A stretch of 64,000 nt of DNA from a virus: positions 285,370-349,369 of IMG/VR virus record IMGVR_UViG_3300034104_005687; one strand, written 5' to 3'. Under the pieces are notes generated by a model, which was not told where the DNA came from, made no database searches, and was given only the letters and a program-made list of their open reading frames with translations. A program made the position numbers and the translations under genes. Positions 1 through 8,097 of this stretch are shown in pieces (positions within the stretch are counted from its first letter, which is position 1; each line of letters starts with the position of its first letter).

Positions 1-1
1 C

Positions 2-793
2 GAGCAAGGTGTGGCGGAAGGCGTTCCTCAACCTGGTAAATCATCTGGCAAACCTATATCCTGGATTGATCCTACCAAAGTTGTAACAGAATATCTAACG
101 CTAGATGAGATATTCAAGTCAGTATCAGGCATACCATACTATAACAATGTTGTAACAGATAGAGATAATAAAGACTTTACTTGGGGAGTAACTAAAAGAG
201 TAATTCAATATGCAAAAGAATTAGTCATACGACCCGATGCCTATAAAAACTGGCCTCCTATAATAGTTTTAGATGGCAAATTACAAGACGGGGCACATCG
301 CATATCCACTATATACTTGATGCAACAAAGAGTTCAGCCAAATAACCCAATTTGGAAAAACGCTAAACTAAAAGTAGAATTTGGTACATCAGATAATGTA
401 AAGCAAGGTGTGGCGGAAGGCAACGATGATATCTGGGGACCGCAAGGAAACTTTGCTGGAGATATCAAAATAGATGTTGGCACAGCAAGCATGAAAAAAA
501 TACAAGCTGGTGATACTGTAAAGTATTTTGGAGAAACAGCACAAGTAATTGAACTAGATCCAGACAAAAACTATGCTCGAATCTCAGCCAATGGCAAGAC
601 TCTGAATGTGCGTTTATCTGACTTAAAACAGTTAGGTCGAGGTGTAGGCGAAAACCAAGGTTGGGCTGCTACCTTTACCAACGAAGACGACTACATAGAA
701 GAAAAGTGGAGCAGCAAGTACAAAAACAGCATCAACTGTGCTGCACCACGAGGATTCAGTCAACGTGCTCACTGTGCTGGCCGCAAAAAATAA
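2..793 (+). CDS. Partial modular phage protein with a ParB-like segment and GRKK tail
   Basis: The reading frame is open at the left edge of the window, so the N-terminus is missing and the GTG at 11 is probably not the true start. The visible part opens with EQGVAEG. It continues into an AT-rich segment containing DGKLQDGAHRIS, which resembles the DG-x-HR core of ParB/sulfiredoxin-like folds, then a second QGVAEG. A KOW/SH3-like stretch follows (AGDTVKYFGETAQVIEL). The end is a cysteine- and lysine-rich tail, CAAPRGFSQRAHCAGRKK. The function is unknown. The modular build and the VAE/G sites link it to the cargo-like proteins downstream. The reading frame is secure; the domain assignments are inferences from motifs. 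Confidence 0.8.
   Translation, partial: EQGVAEGVPQPGKSSGKPISWIDPTKVVTEYLTLDEIFKSVSGIPYYNNVVTDRDNKDFTWGVTKRVIQYAKELVIRPDAYKNWPPIIVLDGKLQDGAHRISTIYLMQQRVQPNNPIWKNAKLKVEFGTSDNVKQGVAEGNDDIWGPQGNFAGDIKIDVGTASMKKIQAGDTVKYFGETAQVIELDPDKNYARISANGKTLNVRLSDLKQLGRGVGENQGWAATFTNEDDYIEEKWSSKYKNSINCAAPRGFSQRAHCAGRKK
3..21 (+). repeat. 19-bp dispersed repeat, copy 1
   Basis: The sequence agcaaggtgtggcggaagg occurs identically four times in the window (here and at 402, 8621 and 8975). In every copy it is read in the same frame and encodes QGVAEG. This copy and the one at 402 bracket an AT-rich ParB-like segment. Confidence 0.9.
402..420 (+). repeat. 19-bp dispersed repeat, copy 2
   Basis: This is identical to the copy at 3-21 and encodes KQGVAEG in the same frame. 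It marks the right boundary of the AT-rich ParB-like cassette in the first gene. Confidence 0.9.
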
Positions 794-838
794 TTGATTT
801 TTGTTTCAAAACCACTAGAAAAATTTTGTCAGGCCGTG

Positions 839-871
839 TATAATCTGTAAATATTAGCACATTTTACGGAG
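839..871 (+). promoter_or_regulatory. -10 element and ribosome binding site before the gene at 877
   Basis: TATAAT lies at 839-844 and an ACGGAG ribosome binding site at 866-871, six bases before the ATG. No good -35 is seen at 17 bp spacing, so the promoter call is weak, while the ribosome binding site supports the start. Confidence 0.45.
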
Positions 872-876
872 ATACC

Positions 877-1779
877 ATGGCAGACATTCAACCCACAACC
901 ACCCCACCTAGCAACACTGATCCCGCTCAAGTACAGATTCAAGTTGATCTAGATTACTTGCGCACTACTCGTGTTCATATCTGCATGCCATGCTACGGCG
1001 GCATGATGACTGAACAAACATTCATGAGCTTTATCAAATGGGGCAATACTTGTCGCCAATTGGGCATTGACTGGACTGTGGAAACCATGACCAATGAAAG
1101 CTTAATCAGTCGTGCACGAAACACACTCACAGCCAAGTTCTTGAACACACCCGAAAGCACTCACTTGATGTTTATCGACGCAGACATTGGCTGGGAACCC
1201 TGGCACCTGTTGGTCATGATCAATGCTCGCAAAGACGTGATCGGCGGCTTGTACCCCATGAAGAGTTTGCCTGTGAAATGGTGCGTCAACGGCATCCCGG
1301 GCAAAGAAGAAGGCACACCCGAACAACCACACTTGGTAGAAGTCAGCAAAACTGGCACAGGTTTCTTGTTGATCAAGCGCGATGTGTTTGAAAAGCTGAA
1401 TCAGCACCCTGCTACTCGTCCGTTCAACAACGACATTGGCTTGCCCGAAGAACTCAATCCTTACATGAAAACCTACTTTGACACAGCAGTGCGTGAAAAT
1501 CGTTACTACTCCGAAGACTGGACATTCTGTGAAAACTGGCGTGATCTAGGCGGGGAAGTGTACGTGGACAAACGTGTGCTGTTGCGTCACGTGGGCACCT
1601 ATGTGTTTGACGGTCAAACACAAGACAAACTGTATCAGGACCTTGCTGCTCTGGTCAAAGGTCCCACACATCAGATTCCTAGCCAGTTGCCGCCTGCGGC
1701 TACAGAGGCTGCACCTGCTGCAGAGCCTGAAGTGTTTGCATCTAGCCAAACCCCCGAAACAACTTCTACAGCTCCGTAA
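877..1779 (+). CDS. Glycosyltransferase family 2-like protein
   Basis: This 300-residue protein has a GT-A like fold pattern. An N-terminal motif with MPCYGGMMTEQTF is followed by NESLISRARN and by the metal-binding FIDADIGW, which fits a DxD motif for nucleotide-sugar binding. A later EDWTFCENW matches the acceptor-loop region of GT2 enzymes. The last 60 residues are rich in proline, alanine and threonine and look unstructured. The acceptor is unknown; phage DNA, virion proteins or host glycans are all possible. The start is supported by ACGGAG. It precedes the large multidomain gene by 14 bases. Confidence 0.8.
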   Translation: MADIQPTTTPPSNTDPAQVQIQVDLDYLRTTRVHICMPCYGGMMTEQTFMSFIKWGNTCRQLGIDWTVETMTNESLISRARNTLTAKFLNTPESTHLMFIDADIGWEPWHLLVMINARKDVIGGLYPMKSLPVKWCVNGIPGKEEGTPEQPHLVEVSKTGTGFLLIKRDVFEKLNQHPATRPFNNDIGLPEELNPYMKTYFDTAVRENRYYSEDWTFCENWRDLGGEVYVDKRVLLRHVGTYVFDGQTQDKLYQDLAALVKGPTHQIPSQLPPAATEAAPAAEPEVFASSQTPETTSTAP

Positions 1780-1793
1780 CGGTAAATACACTC

Positions 1794-4700
1794 ATGAACC
1801 TCCATGAGTTAGATTCCTACAACCTTGCAGATGCAGTAAAATTCCACAATCGCCTTAACCCGCGGTTGTGGGACAAAACTGAACATCTGTTGCCCGAAGT
1901 ACACAACAAACTGCTGGAAATAGCAGCCGATTTTCAAGAATTTTTGGGTGTGCCTGATCTAGACGTAGTGGATGTCACAGTGTCAGGATCCAATGCAGCC
2001 TACAGTTATACCCCACACAGTGACATTGACCTGCATCTTGTGGTGCAAATGCCAGAGCAAAACAGCGAAGTATTTCAAGAACTTTTCAACGCCAAAAAAT
2101 ATCAGTACAACGATGAACACGACATACGCATAGGGGGTGCTGATGTTGAACTCTATGTTCAACCTGCGGATCAAAAACATCATAGTCTAGGAATCTACAG
2201 TGTCAAAAACAATGACTGGGTCCAGGTACCACGCAGACGCAAAATAGAACTAGACGACCAGTGCGTGGCTCATAAAACTGAAGATCTGGCAGCCAGGATT
2301 GATCAAGCTGTGGCATCCGGCAGCGAAGAAACCATGCAGCGTTTGTGGGACAAAATTAAGACCATGCGTCAGACTGGGCTAGAGCAAGCCGGCGAGTTTG
2401 GCTGCGATAACTTGGTATTCAAAATGCTGCGTCGTTCTGGACACATCGAACGTTTAACGCAAGCCAAGACACAGGCTCATGATCGTGAGCTCAGTCTCAC
2501 AGAAAAGAAAAAACGCAAGAAGGCCAAAAAGAAATTTACCTATGGTGCGTTTGGTGGCTGGTTCTATCCAGGCTACAACTTTGGCGCAGGCGAAACCGGT
2601 GATGCTGGTGGCGGAGACGGCGGTGGAGAAAGTGTACGCGAAGTTGATTCAGGCATTGCACAAGGCAGCGCCATTGGTGACGCTGGTGCACAAAGCACAT
2701 GGGACGGGGTAAGTCCTGACACTGACGAATATCTCAGTGAAGAAGCCGAAGCCGAAAGCATTGTGCGTGATTTCATTAGAGACACTGCTCGCCGACTGAA
2801 CATTCAGAAACTACCGCGTGTGCGACTACACAATGATGACAGCTGGAGCGAAAATGCCGGCAGCTTTGGCAGATACGTACCTGAAACACACGAACTACAT
2901 GTGAACATGGCCGATCGCCACATCATGGACATATTGCGTACCACTGCACACGAATTGGCACATTGTAGACAGCACGAACTGTCGCCGTTGCCTGCTGATG
3001 CTGGCAACACTGGCAGTCGTTGGGAAAATCAAGCACATGCCACAGCTGGTGTGATCATGCGTGATTATGCTGATGCACATCCAGAAATGTTTGACAAATC
3101 TGCTGTAACTGAAAGCTCAGGTTACATTCCCACTGACGCAGAAAAGAACGATCCACGCTTTGTGATGGCCTTGAGTCCAGATGTTCGTCCAGGCGCAACA
3201 GGCAAGAATGCCAACAAGATGGCGTTGAGGACCAATGCACAAGGTCAGCCACAATTGGCCAAGACCAATGGCCTAGTAGAAAGCCTGCGTCGAGAGTTTG
3301 CTCTCCTAGAGGATGAATTTCTAGGCGAAATCAAAATGACCAGCAAGAATCTGCGAGCTGAAGCCGCCAAGACTGGTGCTATAGCTGGCATGGAATTTGA
3401 AATGATTGTGCCCAACACTGAAGGCAACGATGACGGTGACTTGGAACCCGACTATGACGCAGACCAACGCTGCCGTAGCATAGATGATGCTGTGGAGTTT
3501 TTCTATGACGGCGACTACAATGGCCGTAGAGATGTTGAAAACCTACGTGCAAGAATGAACAACGATTTCCAGGAATGGCGTGATGATAAAATTGGCAATG
3601 ATTGGGATACGGATGGGGATGATTATGTGCGTGAGTGGGTTGCCAACAATGTAGACGAATCAGAATGGAACAACAATGAAGATGATCCTGAAGCTTCGCG
3701 TGAAGAAAAATTAGACAACTTTGCTGCTAATGTTTACAATGATCCCGGCAGTAATTACCATCAACAAGCATTTGATGAGTTCCGAGAAGAAAATCAAGAC
3801 TCATATGACGAAAGTGACTGGTTAGACGCTGAAGACCTAGATCGCATGAGCGGTGTTGAAAACGCCTATGATATTTCTTGGCCGCACTGGACCAGCGGTG
3901 GCGGCGGTGGCGAAGCCAGTATTGAAGATGTAGCACAAGAGTTTGAAAATGCCATAGGCCGTGACGTTCGAGCCAGTGGCAGCTATCATTCAGGACGAGT
4001 ACAAAGACCCAGCCCTACACAACAACACTATGTGGTCGAGCCCGATGGCAGTTTGGAGCCGGATGATACCAATGATCAAGGCCTGGAGTTTGTAAGTCCG
4101 CCCCTGCCCATTGACGATATACTAAGTGACTTGAACAAAGTCAAGGCCTGGGCCAAAGAATATGGCTGCTATACCAACGACTCAACAGGCTTGCACATCA
4201 ACATCTCAGTGCCCAACTACAGCAGAGAAAACTTGGACTTTGTAAAGTTAGCATTGTTAATGGGCGACGAGTATATCCTGGACTTGTTTGGTCGTGTTGG
4301 CAATACCTACGCTAAGTCAGCCATGAAGCTGGTCAAGGAAAAAGTACGTGAAAATCCAGATGCAGCAAAACAGTTGCTGGACAAGATGAAGGGTAACTTG
4401 GATGCACTTGCTACCAAGGCCATCCACTCAGGTATTACCAGCAAGTACACCAGCATCAACACCAAGGACGGACACATTGAATTCCGCTCACCTGGTGGTG
4501 ACTGGCTGGATGACAACTTTGACAAGATTGAAAACACCCTGTTACGATTCACAGTGGCCATGAGTGCGGCACTGAATCCGGATGCTTATCGTCAAGAGTA
4601 TCAAAAGAAACTTTACAAATTGTTGACTGCGGACCAAAAGGATTCAGACACAATCAAGTATTTTGCACAATATGCTGCTGGTGAGCTACCCAAGGCTGCC

Positions 4701-6020
4701 TTGCGTAGTTTTGTTAAGCAAGCACAACTAGAGCGCAAGGTAAAACGCGGCGAAACAATCAATCAAAAAATGTGGTGGAGCGTTACCAATCCCCCGCAAA
4801 GTTCTGCCGGTATAGAAGTTGTTGCTACCTCTAAAGAAGAAGCCATTGCCCAAGCCCTGGGACCAGATGGCTATCCTGGCTGGGCCAACACACGACAATC
4901 AGTTGTGGCCAAGCCTTTGCGTCCATTTGAAGACACCAGTTTGGACAAACCTTTTGTATGGAAAGTTCAAGGCACTGATTCTCCATATCAAAGACAAGGT
5001 ATAGAAGTTGTTGCTTTTAGTGAGCTCGAAGCAATGCAAAAAGCCAGACGACGATGGAATTTAAACATAGGTACAACCCCAGAACAAGAATTCTTTAGAA
5101 CCAACCGTTGGATTGCTACCACTGTTCGTCCTGCTGAAGAACCTGAACAAGATCAAGACAGTGCAACAACTGGCAACTGGGGAGCTTATGTAACGGTGCT
5201 TGATCGGTTTGCAGAATTCAACGACCAAGGTACCACCCGTACTAGGAGATTCAGAGACCAGGCAGCAGCTGAGTCCTGGATACAGAATTATAATATAAGG
5301 TACCCTAGAAATGATCTTGAATTGACTGCTCGAGAGCTTGAACCTTCTGAACAAGCGCCGCAGTCTGGCCGTGCTGCCACAAGCCCAACAGGACAGTGGA
5401 AAATGGTTGATGGTTTAAATCGTGAAGTATATCGTTTCCGTCCTGCAGAGAATACTAGAGCCAAAGCCAATGAGTTAGCCTCACTATGGGCACGGGAAAA
5501 CAACTTTGATGGCAATTATCAAGTTGAACCTGCGGAAGATACTGCACAAACAGATACGAACCCACTAACACCAACAGGCTCTGGACCCTGGGAAGTAGCC
5601 AGCAGAAGCAACAATCAAGTTTATTACAACCCACCAAGCAGTAATCCTATTGAAGCAGAGTCACAATCAAGAACGTGGTTAAGACAAAACGATCACAACG
5701 AATCAGACTTTGAAGTACGAACTCGAGAAGGTGTTGGTGGCACAGACACAGCACAAGGTGGTATCATTGATATTGAACCAGATATATCACAATACAATGC
5801 ACCACAAACACTGACCCGCCCTGGGCAAGATCAGCAGGTGTTTACAGGCCAATGGAAAGTAACACTCGATGGCGAAGAGATTCATCGCTTTGGCGGCATT
5901 GGTAACAATCAAATGGATGCAAATCGTGTTGGCCGTGAATGGGCACGTAATCAAATACGTCAAGGATTATTATATCCTGCGGGCGATATCGAAGTCTTTC
6001 CAGTAATGGGAAATGCCTAA
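1794..6020 (+). CDS. Giant 1408-residue multidomain protein: nucleotidyltransferase, zinc peptidase-like, amidoligase-like, C-terminal repeats
   Basis: Residues about 60-120 carry a polymerase-beta type nucleotidyltransferase signature: GSN at 65-67, DID at 77-79 and a third acidic patch in GADVEL. A lysine-rich linker and a glycine-rich stretch follow. Near residue 386 is HELAHCRQH, an HExxH zinc-peptidase motif. From about 527 to 910 there are segments typical of amidoligase/ATP-grasp-like phage proteins (GMEFEMIVP, GLEFVSPPLP, TGLHINIS, HIEFRSPGGDW). From about 985 to the end, roughly six repeats of about 65 residues share a W-x-V start, a central RF and an A-x-x-W end. No neighbour suggests a cytosolic pathway. 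I infer a virion-associated polyenzyme delivered with the DNA. The motifs are seen; the role is inference. Confidence 0.75.
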   Translation: MNLHELDSYNLADAVKFHNRLNPRLWDKTEHLLPEVHNKLLEIAADFQEFLGVPDLDVVDVTVSGSNAAYSYTPHSDIDLHLVVQMPEQNSEVFQELFNAKKYQYNDEHDIRIGGADVELYVQPADQKHHSLGIYSVKNNDWVQVPRRRKIELDDQCVAHKTEDLAARIDQAVASGSEETMQRLWDKIKTMRQTGLEQAGEFGCDNLVFKMLRRSGHIERLTQAKTQAHDRELSLTEKKKRKKAKKKFTYGAFGGWFYPGYNFGAGETGDAGGGDGGGESVREVDSGIAQGSAIGDAGAQSTWDGVSPDTDEYLSEEAEAESIVRDFIRDTARRLNIQKLPRVRLHNDDSWSENAGSFGRYVPETHELHVNMADRHIMDILRTTAHELAHCRQHELSPLPADAGNTGSRWENQAHATAGVIMRDYADAHPEMFDKSAVTESSGYIPTDAEKNDPRFVMALSPDVRPGATGKNANKMALRTNAQGQPQLAKTNGLVESLRREFALLEDEFLGEIKMTSKNLRAEAAKTGAIAGMEFEMIVPNTEGNDDGDLEPDYDADQRCRSIDDAVEFFYDGDYNGRRDVENLRARMNNDFQEWRDDKIGNDWDTDGDDYVREWVANNVDESEWNNNEDDPEASREEKLDNFAANVYNDPGSNYHQQAFDEFREENQDSYDESDWLDAEDLDRMSGVENAYDISWPHWTSGGGGGEASIEDVAQEFENAIGRDVRASGSYHSGRVQRPSPTQQHYVVEPDGSLEPDDTNDQGLEFVSPPLPIDDILSDLNKVKAWAKEYGCYTNDSTGLHINISVPNYSRENLDFVKLALLMGDEYILDLFGRVGNTYAKSAMKLVKEKVRENPDAAKQLLDKMKGNLDALATKAIHSGITSKYTSINTKDGHIEFRSPGGDWLDDNFDKIENTLLRFTVAMSAALNPDAYRQEYQKKLYKLLTADQKDSDTIKYFAQYAAGELPKAALRSFVKQAQLERKVKRGETINQKMWWSVTNPPQSSAGIEVVATSKEEAIAQALGPDGYPGWANTRQSVVAKPLRPFEDTSLDKPFVWKVQGTDSPYQRQGIEVVAFSELEAMQKARRRWNLNIGTTPEQEFFRTNRWIATTVRPAEEPEQDQDSATTGNWGAYVTVLDRFAEFNDQGTTRTRRFRDQAAAESWIQNYNIRYPRNDLELTARELEPSEQAPQSGRAATSPTGQWKMVDGLNREVYRFRPAENTRAKANELASLWARENNFDGNYQVEPAEDTAQTDTNPLTPTGSGPWEVASRSNNQVYYNPPSSNPIEAESQSRTWLRQNDHNESDFEVRTREGVGGTDTAQGGIIDIEPDISQYNAPQTLTRPGQDQQVFTGQWKVTLDGEEIHRFGGIGNNQMDANRVGREWARNQIRQGLLYPAGDIEVFPVMGNA

Positions 6021-6562
6021 TGCGAGCTAATGAGTTTGTTGTTGAAGCACACGTTCCACCTATACGTGATCAGATTCGTGCTGACGTGAAAAAGAATGGT
6101 CCTGGTGAATATTTTGTGCGTGTAACTGCTGTAGACCAACTGGGATTTAGTGCCAGGCAAAAGTTTGGTCGATCGCCCGACATGGATGATCCCAACTTTG
6201 ATGTAGACTACATTGGTGCAGGCCGAGGACGTCCTGCACTTTGGTTCTACCCAGTTAACGAATATCTCAAAAACAAAGACTTGTACGCAACAGAAAATCC
6301 TTATGTTTGGCTAGTTAAACTAAAAGACACAGCTTGGCTACAACCTGCTCGTCGTGGTGATTCAGGTGTGGCTAATCCGCCGCAGGGTAAACAACGTGTG
6401 GGTATTATGCGTATGAGTAATCCTCCGGCTGCTATATTCTTCCAGCCAGGATTTGATGTTGTAGGACGTTACTATGACTATGCAGGACAACACAAGCGTC
6501 ACGGCGAAGTCAAGGGTCGTCCTGATCCTAGCTGGTTTGATCGTGTTAGAGGTCAATCATGA
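6020..6562 (+). CDS. Putative cargo protein with MRANEF leader
   Basis: This 180-residue protein has no recognised domain. Its start overlaps the preceding stop (TAATG). The first residues, MRANEFVVEAH, resemble the T4 internal-protein targeting peptide (MKTYQEFIAEA), which the T4 prohead protease gp21 cuts after IAE. Here the equivalent cut would follow VVE. The rest is a globular, arginine-rich protein ending in a basic segment. It is followed by two more genes with the same leader and ATGA overlaps, suggesting co-translation. The leader similarity is seen; packaging in the head is inferred. Confidence 0.7.
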   Translation: MRANEFVVEAHVPPIRDQIRADVKKNGPGEYFVRVTAVDQLGFSARQKFGRSPDMDDPNFDVDYIGAGRGRPALWFYPVNEYLKNKDLYATENPYVWLVKLKDTAWLQPARRGDSGVANPPQGKQRVGIMRMSNPPAAIFFQPGFDVVGRYYDYAGQHKRHGEVKGRPDPSWFDRVRGQS

Positions 6563-7041
6563 GAGCACAAGAGTTTGTAGGCGAAAAAGTTTCTCCAGAA
6601 ACTGCACAAGACGGTTTTCTTGATCAGCAGCTGGTCAACAACGGAGAATGGACAATCAAAGCCACGGGCGATACACGACGCTATGGTGACACAGTTGCCA
6701 ATGTGTTGCATGTAAAGGTGTTTGATACCAACACCAATGAAGAACTGGCCTGGGTCGATTTTCTTGTAAAAACTCGTAGAGAAGATGGAGAGCGATACAT
6801 GGAGTCAGCATACACTTATGTAAATCCTCGATACCGCGGCAAGGGACTGGCCAAGTTAATGTATCAGTATGCCAATAGCTTGGGCAACGACATTCAACCA
6901 AGTCAAATGCAAACTGACATGGGCAAAGGTATGTGGAAAGGACTCAACAAGGCTGTGAAACAACCTCCTTTGCTGCCTACTGTGTCTGTGCCCGAGAAAC
7001 CGCCCAGTGTGTGGCAGCGTTTGCGAAAGGCCGTGGTATGA
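6559..7041 (+). CDS. GNAT-family acetyltransferase with MRAQEF leader
   Basis: This 160-residue protein carries the GNAT acetyl-CoA signature in YVNPRYRGKGLAKLMYQYAN, where RGKGLA fits the R/Q-x-x-G-x-G/A loop. The leader MRAQEFVGEKV resembles the leaders of the neighbouring genes, with a possible cleavage after VGE. The C-terminus is a proline-rich tail. The substrate is unknown. The start overlaps the upstream stop by four bases (ATGA), and the stop overlaps the Nudix start. If packaged, it could act on a host target immediately after infection, but that is speculation. Confidence 0.75.
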   Translation: MRAQEFVGEKVSPETAQDGFLDQQLVNNGEWTIKATGDTRRYGDTVANVLHVKVFDTNTNEELAWVDFLVKTRREDGERYMESAYTYVNPRYRGKGLAKLMYQYANSLGNDIQPSQMQTDMGKGMWKGLNKAVKQPPLLPTVSVPEKPPSVWQRLRKAVV

Positions 7042-7586
7042 GAGCAAATGAATTTACACAACCACGGGCTGCTGGCTGTATAATAGTAGCTGAGGACACA
7101 GGTCGTTGGTGTTTACAGCAACGCAGTGACACAGTGAGTGATCCTGGCCTGTGGTCAACCTGGGGTGGCGGCTGTGAACTAGGAGAAACACTGGAACAAT
7201 GTGTGCGTAGAGAGCTGGCAGAAGAAGGTGGATATGTAGGCCCACTCCAGTTGGAACCACTCAGCAGCAACAGTCAGTATGCCACCTTTATTGGTCGTGT
7301 GCCACATGAATTTGAACCCAAAATCAATCGTGAATCAAAAGACTGGTGCTGGTGTGAGTCAGATCAACTGCCTGAACCCATGCATCCAGGACTTGCACAA
7401 GCGTTGAGTGAAAACTTTGCTGACGGCAAAGTAAAAGGAAAAAGCAGACCTGGGCGTGTAAAACGTGCAGGTGCCAGCTGCAATGGAAGTGTAACAGATC
7501 TAAGAGCAAGAGCCAAACGTGCATCAGGAGAAAGAGCCCGTATGTACCACTGGTGTGCCAACATGAAATCAGGACGTAAAAAATAA
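7038..7586 (+). CDS. Nudix hydrolase with MRANEF leader and basic GRKK tail
   Basis: The 182-residue product has a Nudix box spanning GGGCELGETLEQCVRRELAE plus EGG, which fits G-x5-E-x7-RE-x2-EE-x-G. The family hydrolyses nucleoside diphosphates linked to another group. The start at 7038 was chosen because it gives the MRANEFTQP leader shared with neighbours and an ATGA overlap. After the catalytic domain comes a basic module of about 45 residues ending CANMKSGRKK, comparable with the HCAGRKK end of the first gene. A Nudix enzyme fused to such a tail suggests virion association or DNA binding, which is inference. Confidence 0.85.
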   Translation: MRANEFTQPRAAGCIIVAEDTGRWCLQQRSDTVSDPGLWSTWGGGCELGETLEQCVRRELAEEGGYVGPLQLEPLSSNSQYATFIGRVPHEFEPKINRESKDWCWCESDQLPEPMHPGLAQALSENFADGKVKGKSRPGRVKRAGASCNGSVTDLRARAKRASGERARMYHWCANMKSGRKK

Positions 7587-8097
7587 GAGGCGGTCTCCTG
7601 TAACTTAAACTTATTTCAAAAACAAACAGCACAAGGTTGGCGGGCCGAATATAATACCGCTGGTGAATCCGCTCTGATGTGTGGCGGTAGCCAATTCTGT
7701 CCGCTGTTAACAGGCTTCTGTTCTCTACCCCTGTGCCGCAGGGATGCCCAGAGAAAACGTCTGCCCTGTGGCAGTAGCGTTAGAACAGTCGTACGGGTTG
7801 AGCGTAGCGCAAGCTAGCTTATTGTCAGATACTGTCATAGATCCAATTGACACCGAGGGATCTTTAAAAGTCGTAGCAGGTAGGGTAAGGTACAGAGCCC
7901 AGAACAGTAGACAACACAAATACCTGCTGTCATAAGTGTGGCTGAGCAACTCAGCGAATGTCTTGGCGCCCTGTTTCAGGGTGTCGTATGGCGTCACAAT
8001 CTAGCGAAATATCTCTTGTGTATTTGTATAAACAAAGCGAGCTGACAAGCGAAGCTTAGGATTGCGTAGCAATCCGATCAGACTAAATACAAATACT
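7587..8097 (+). other. 511-bp non-coding stretch with many short hairpins
   Basis: No convincing protein is found here; the short frames that cross it lack ribosome binding sites and family resemblance. Several self-complementary segments are visible, such as CTGCCCTGTGGCAG, GCCCTGTTTCAGGG and GGATTGCGTAGCAATCC near 8059-8075. A TATAAT-like box occurs in the first 80 bases. The stretch separates two cargo-type genes and may be a structured RNA or a long leader. I do not recognise a known RNA family. Confidence 0.4.

Noticed and set aside
7725-7997. Minus-strand frame in the 511-bp gap
   Set aside because: No ribosome binding site, a composition unlike the neighbours, and it crosses several stem-loops; the gap is better read as non-coding.
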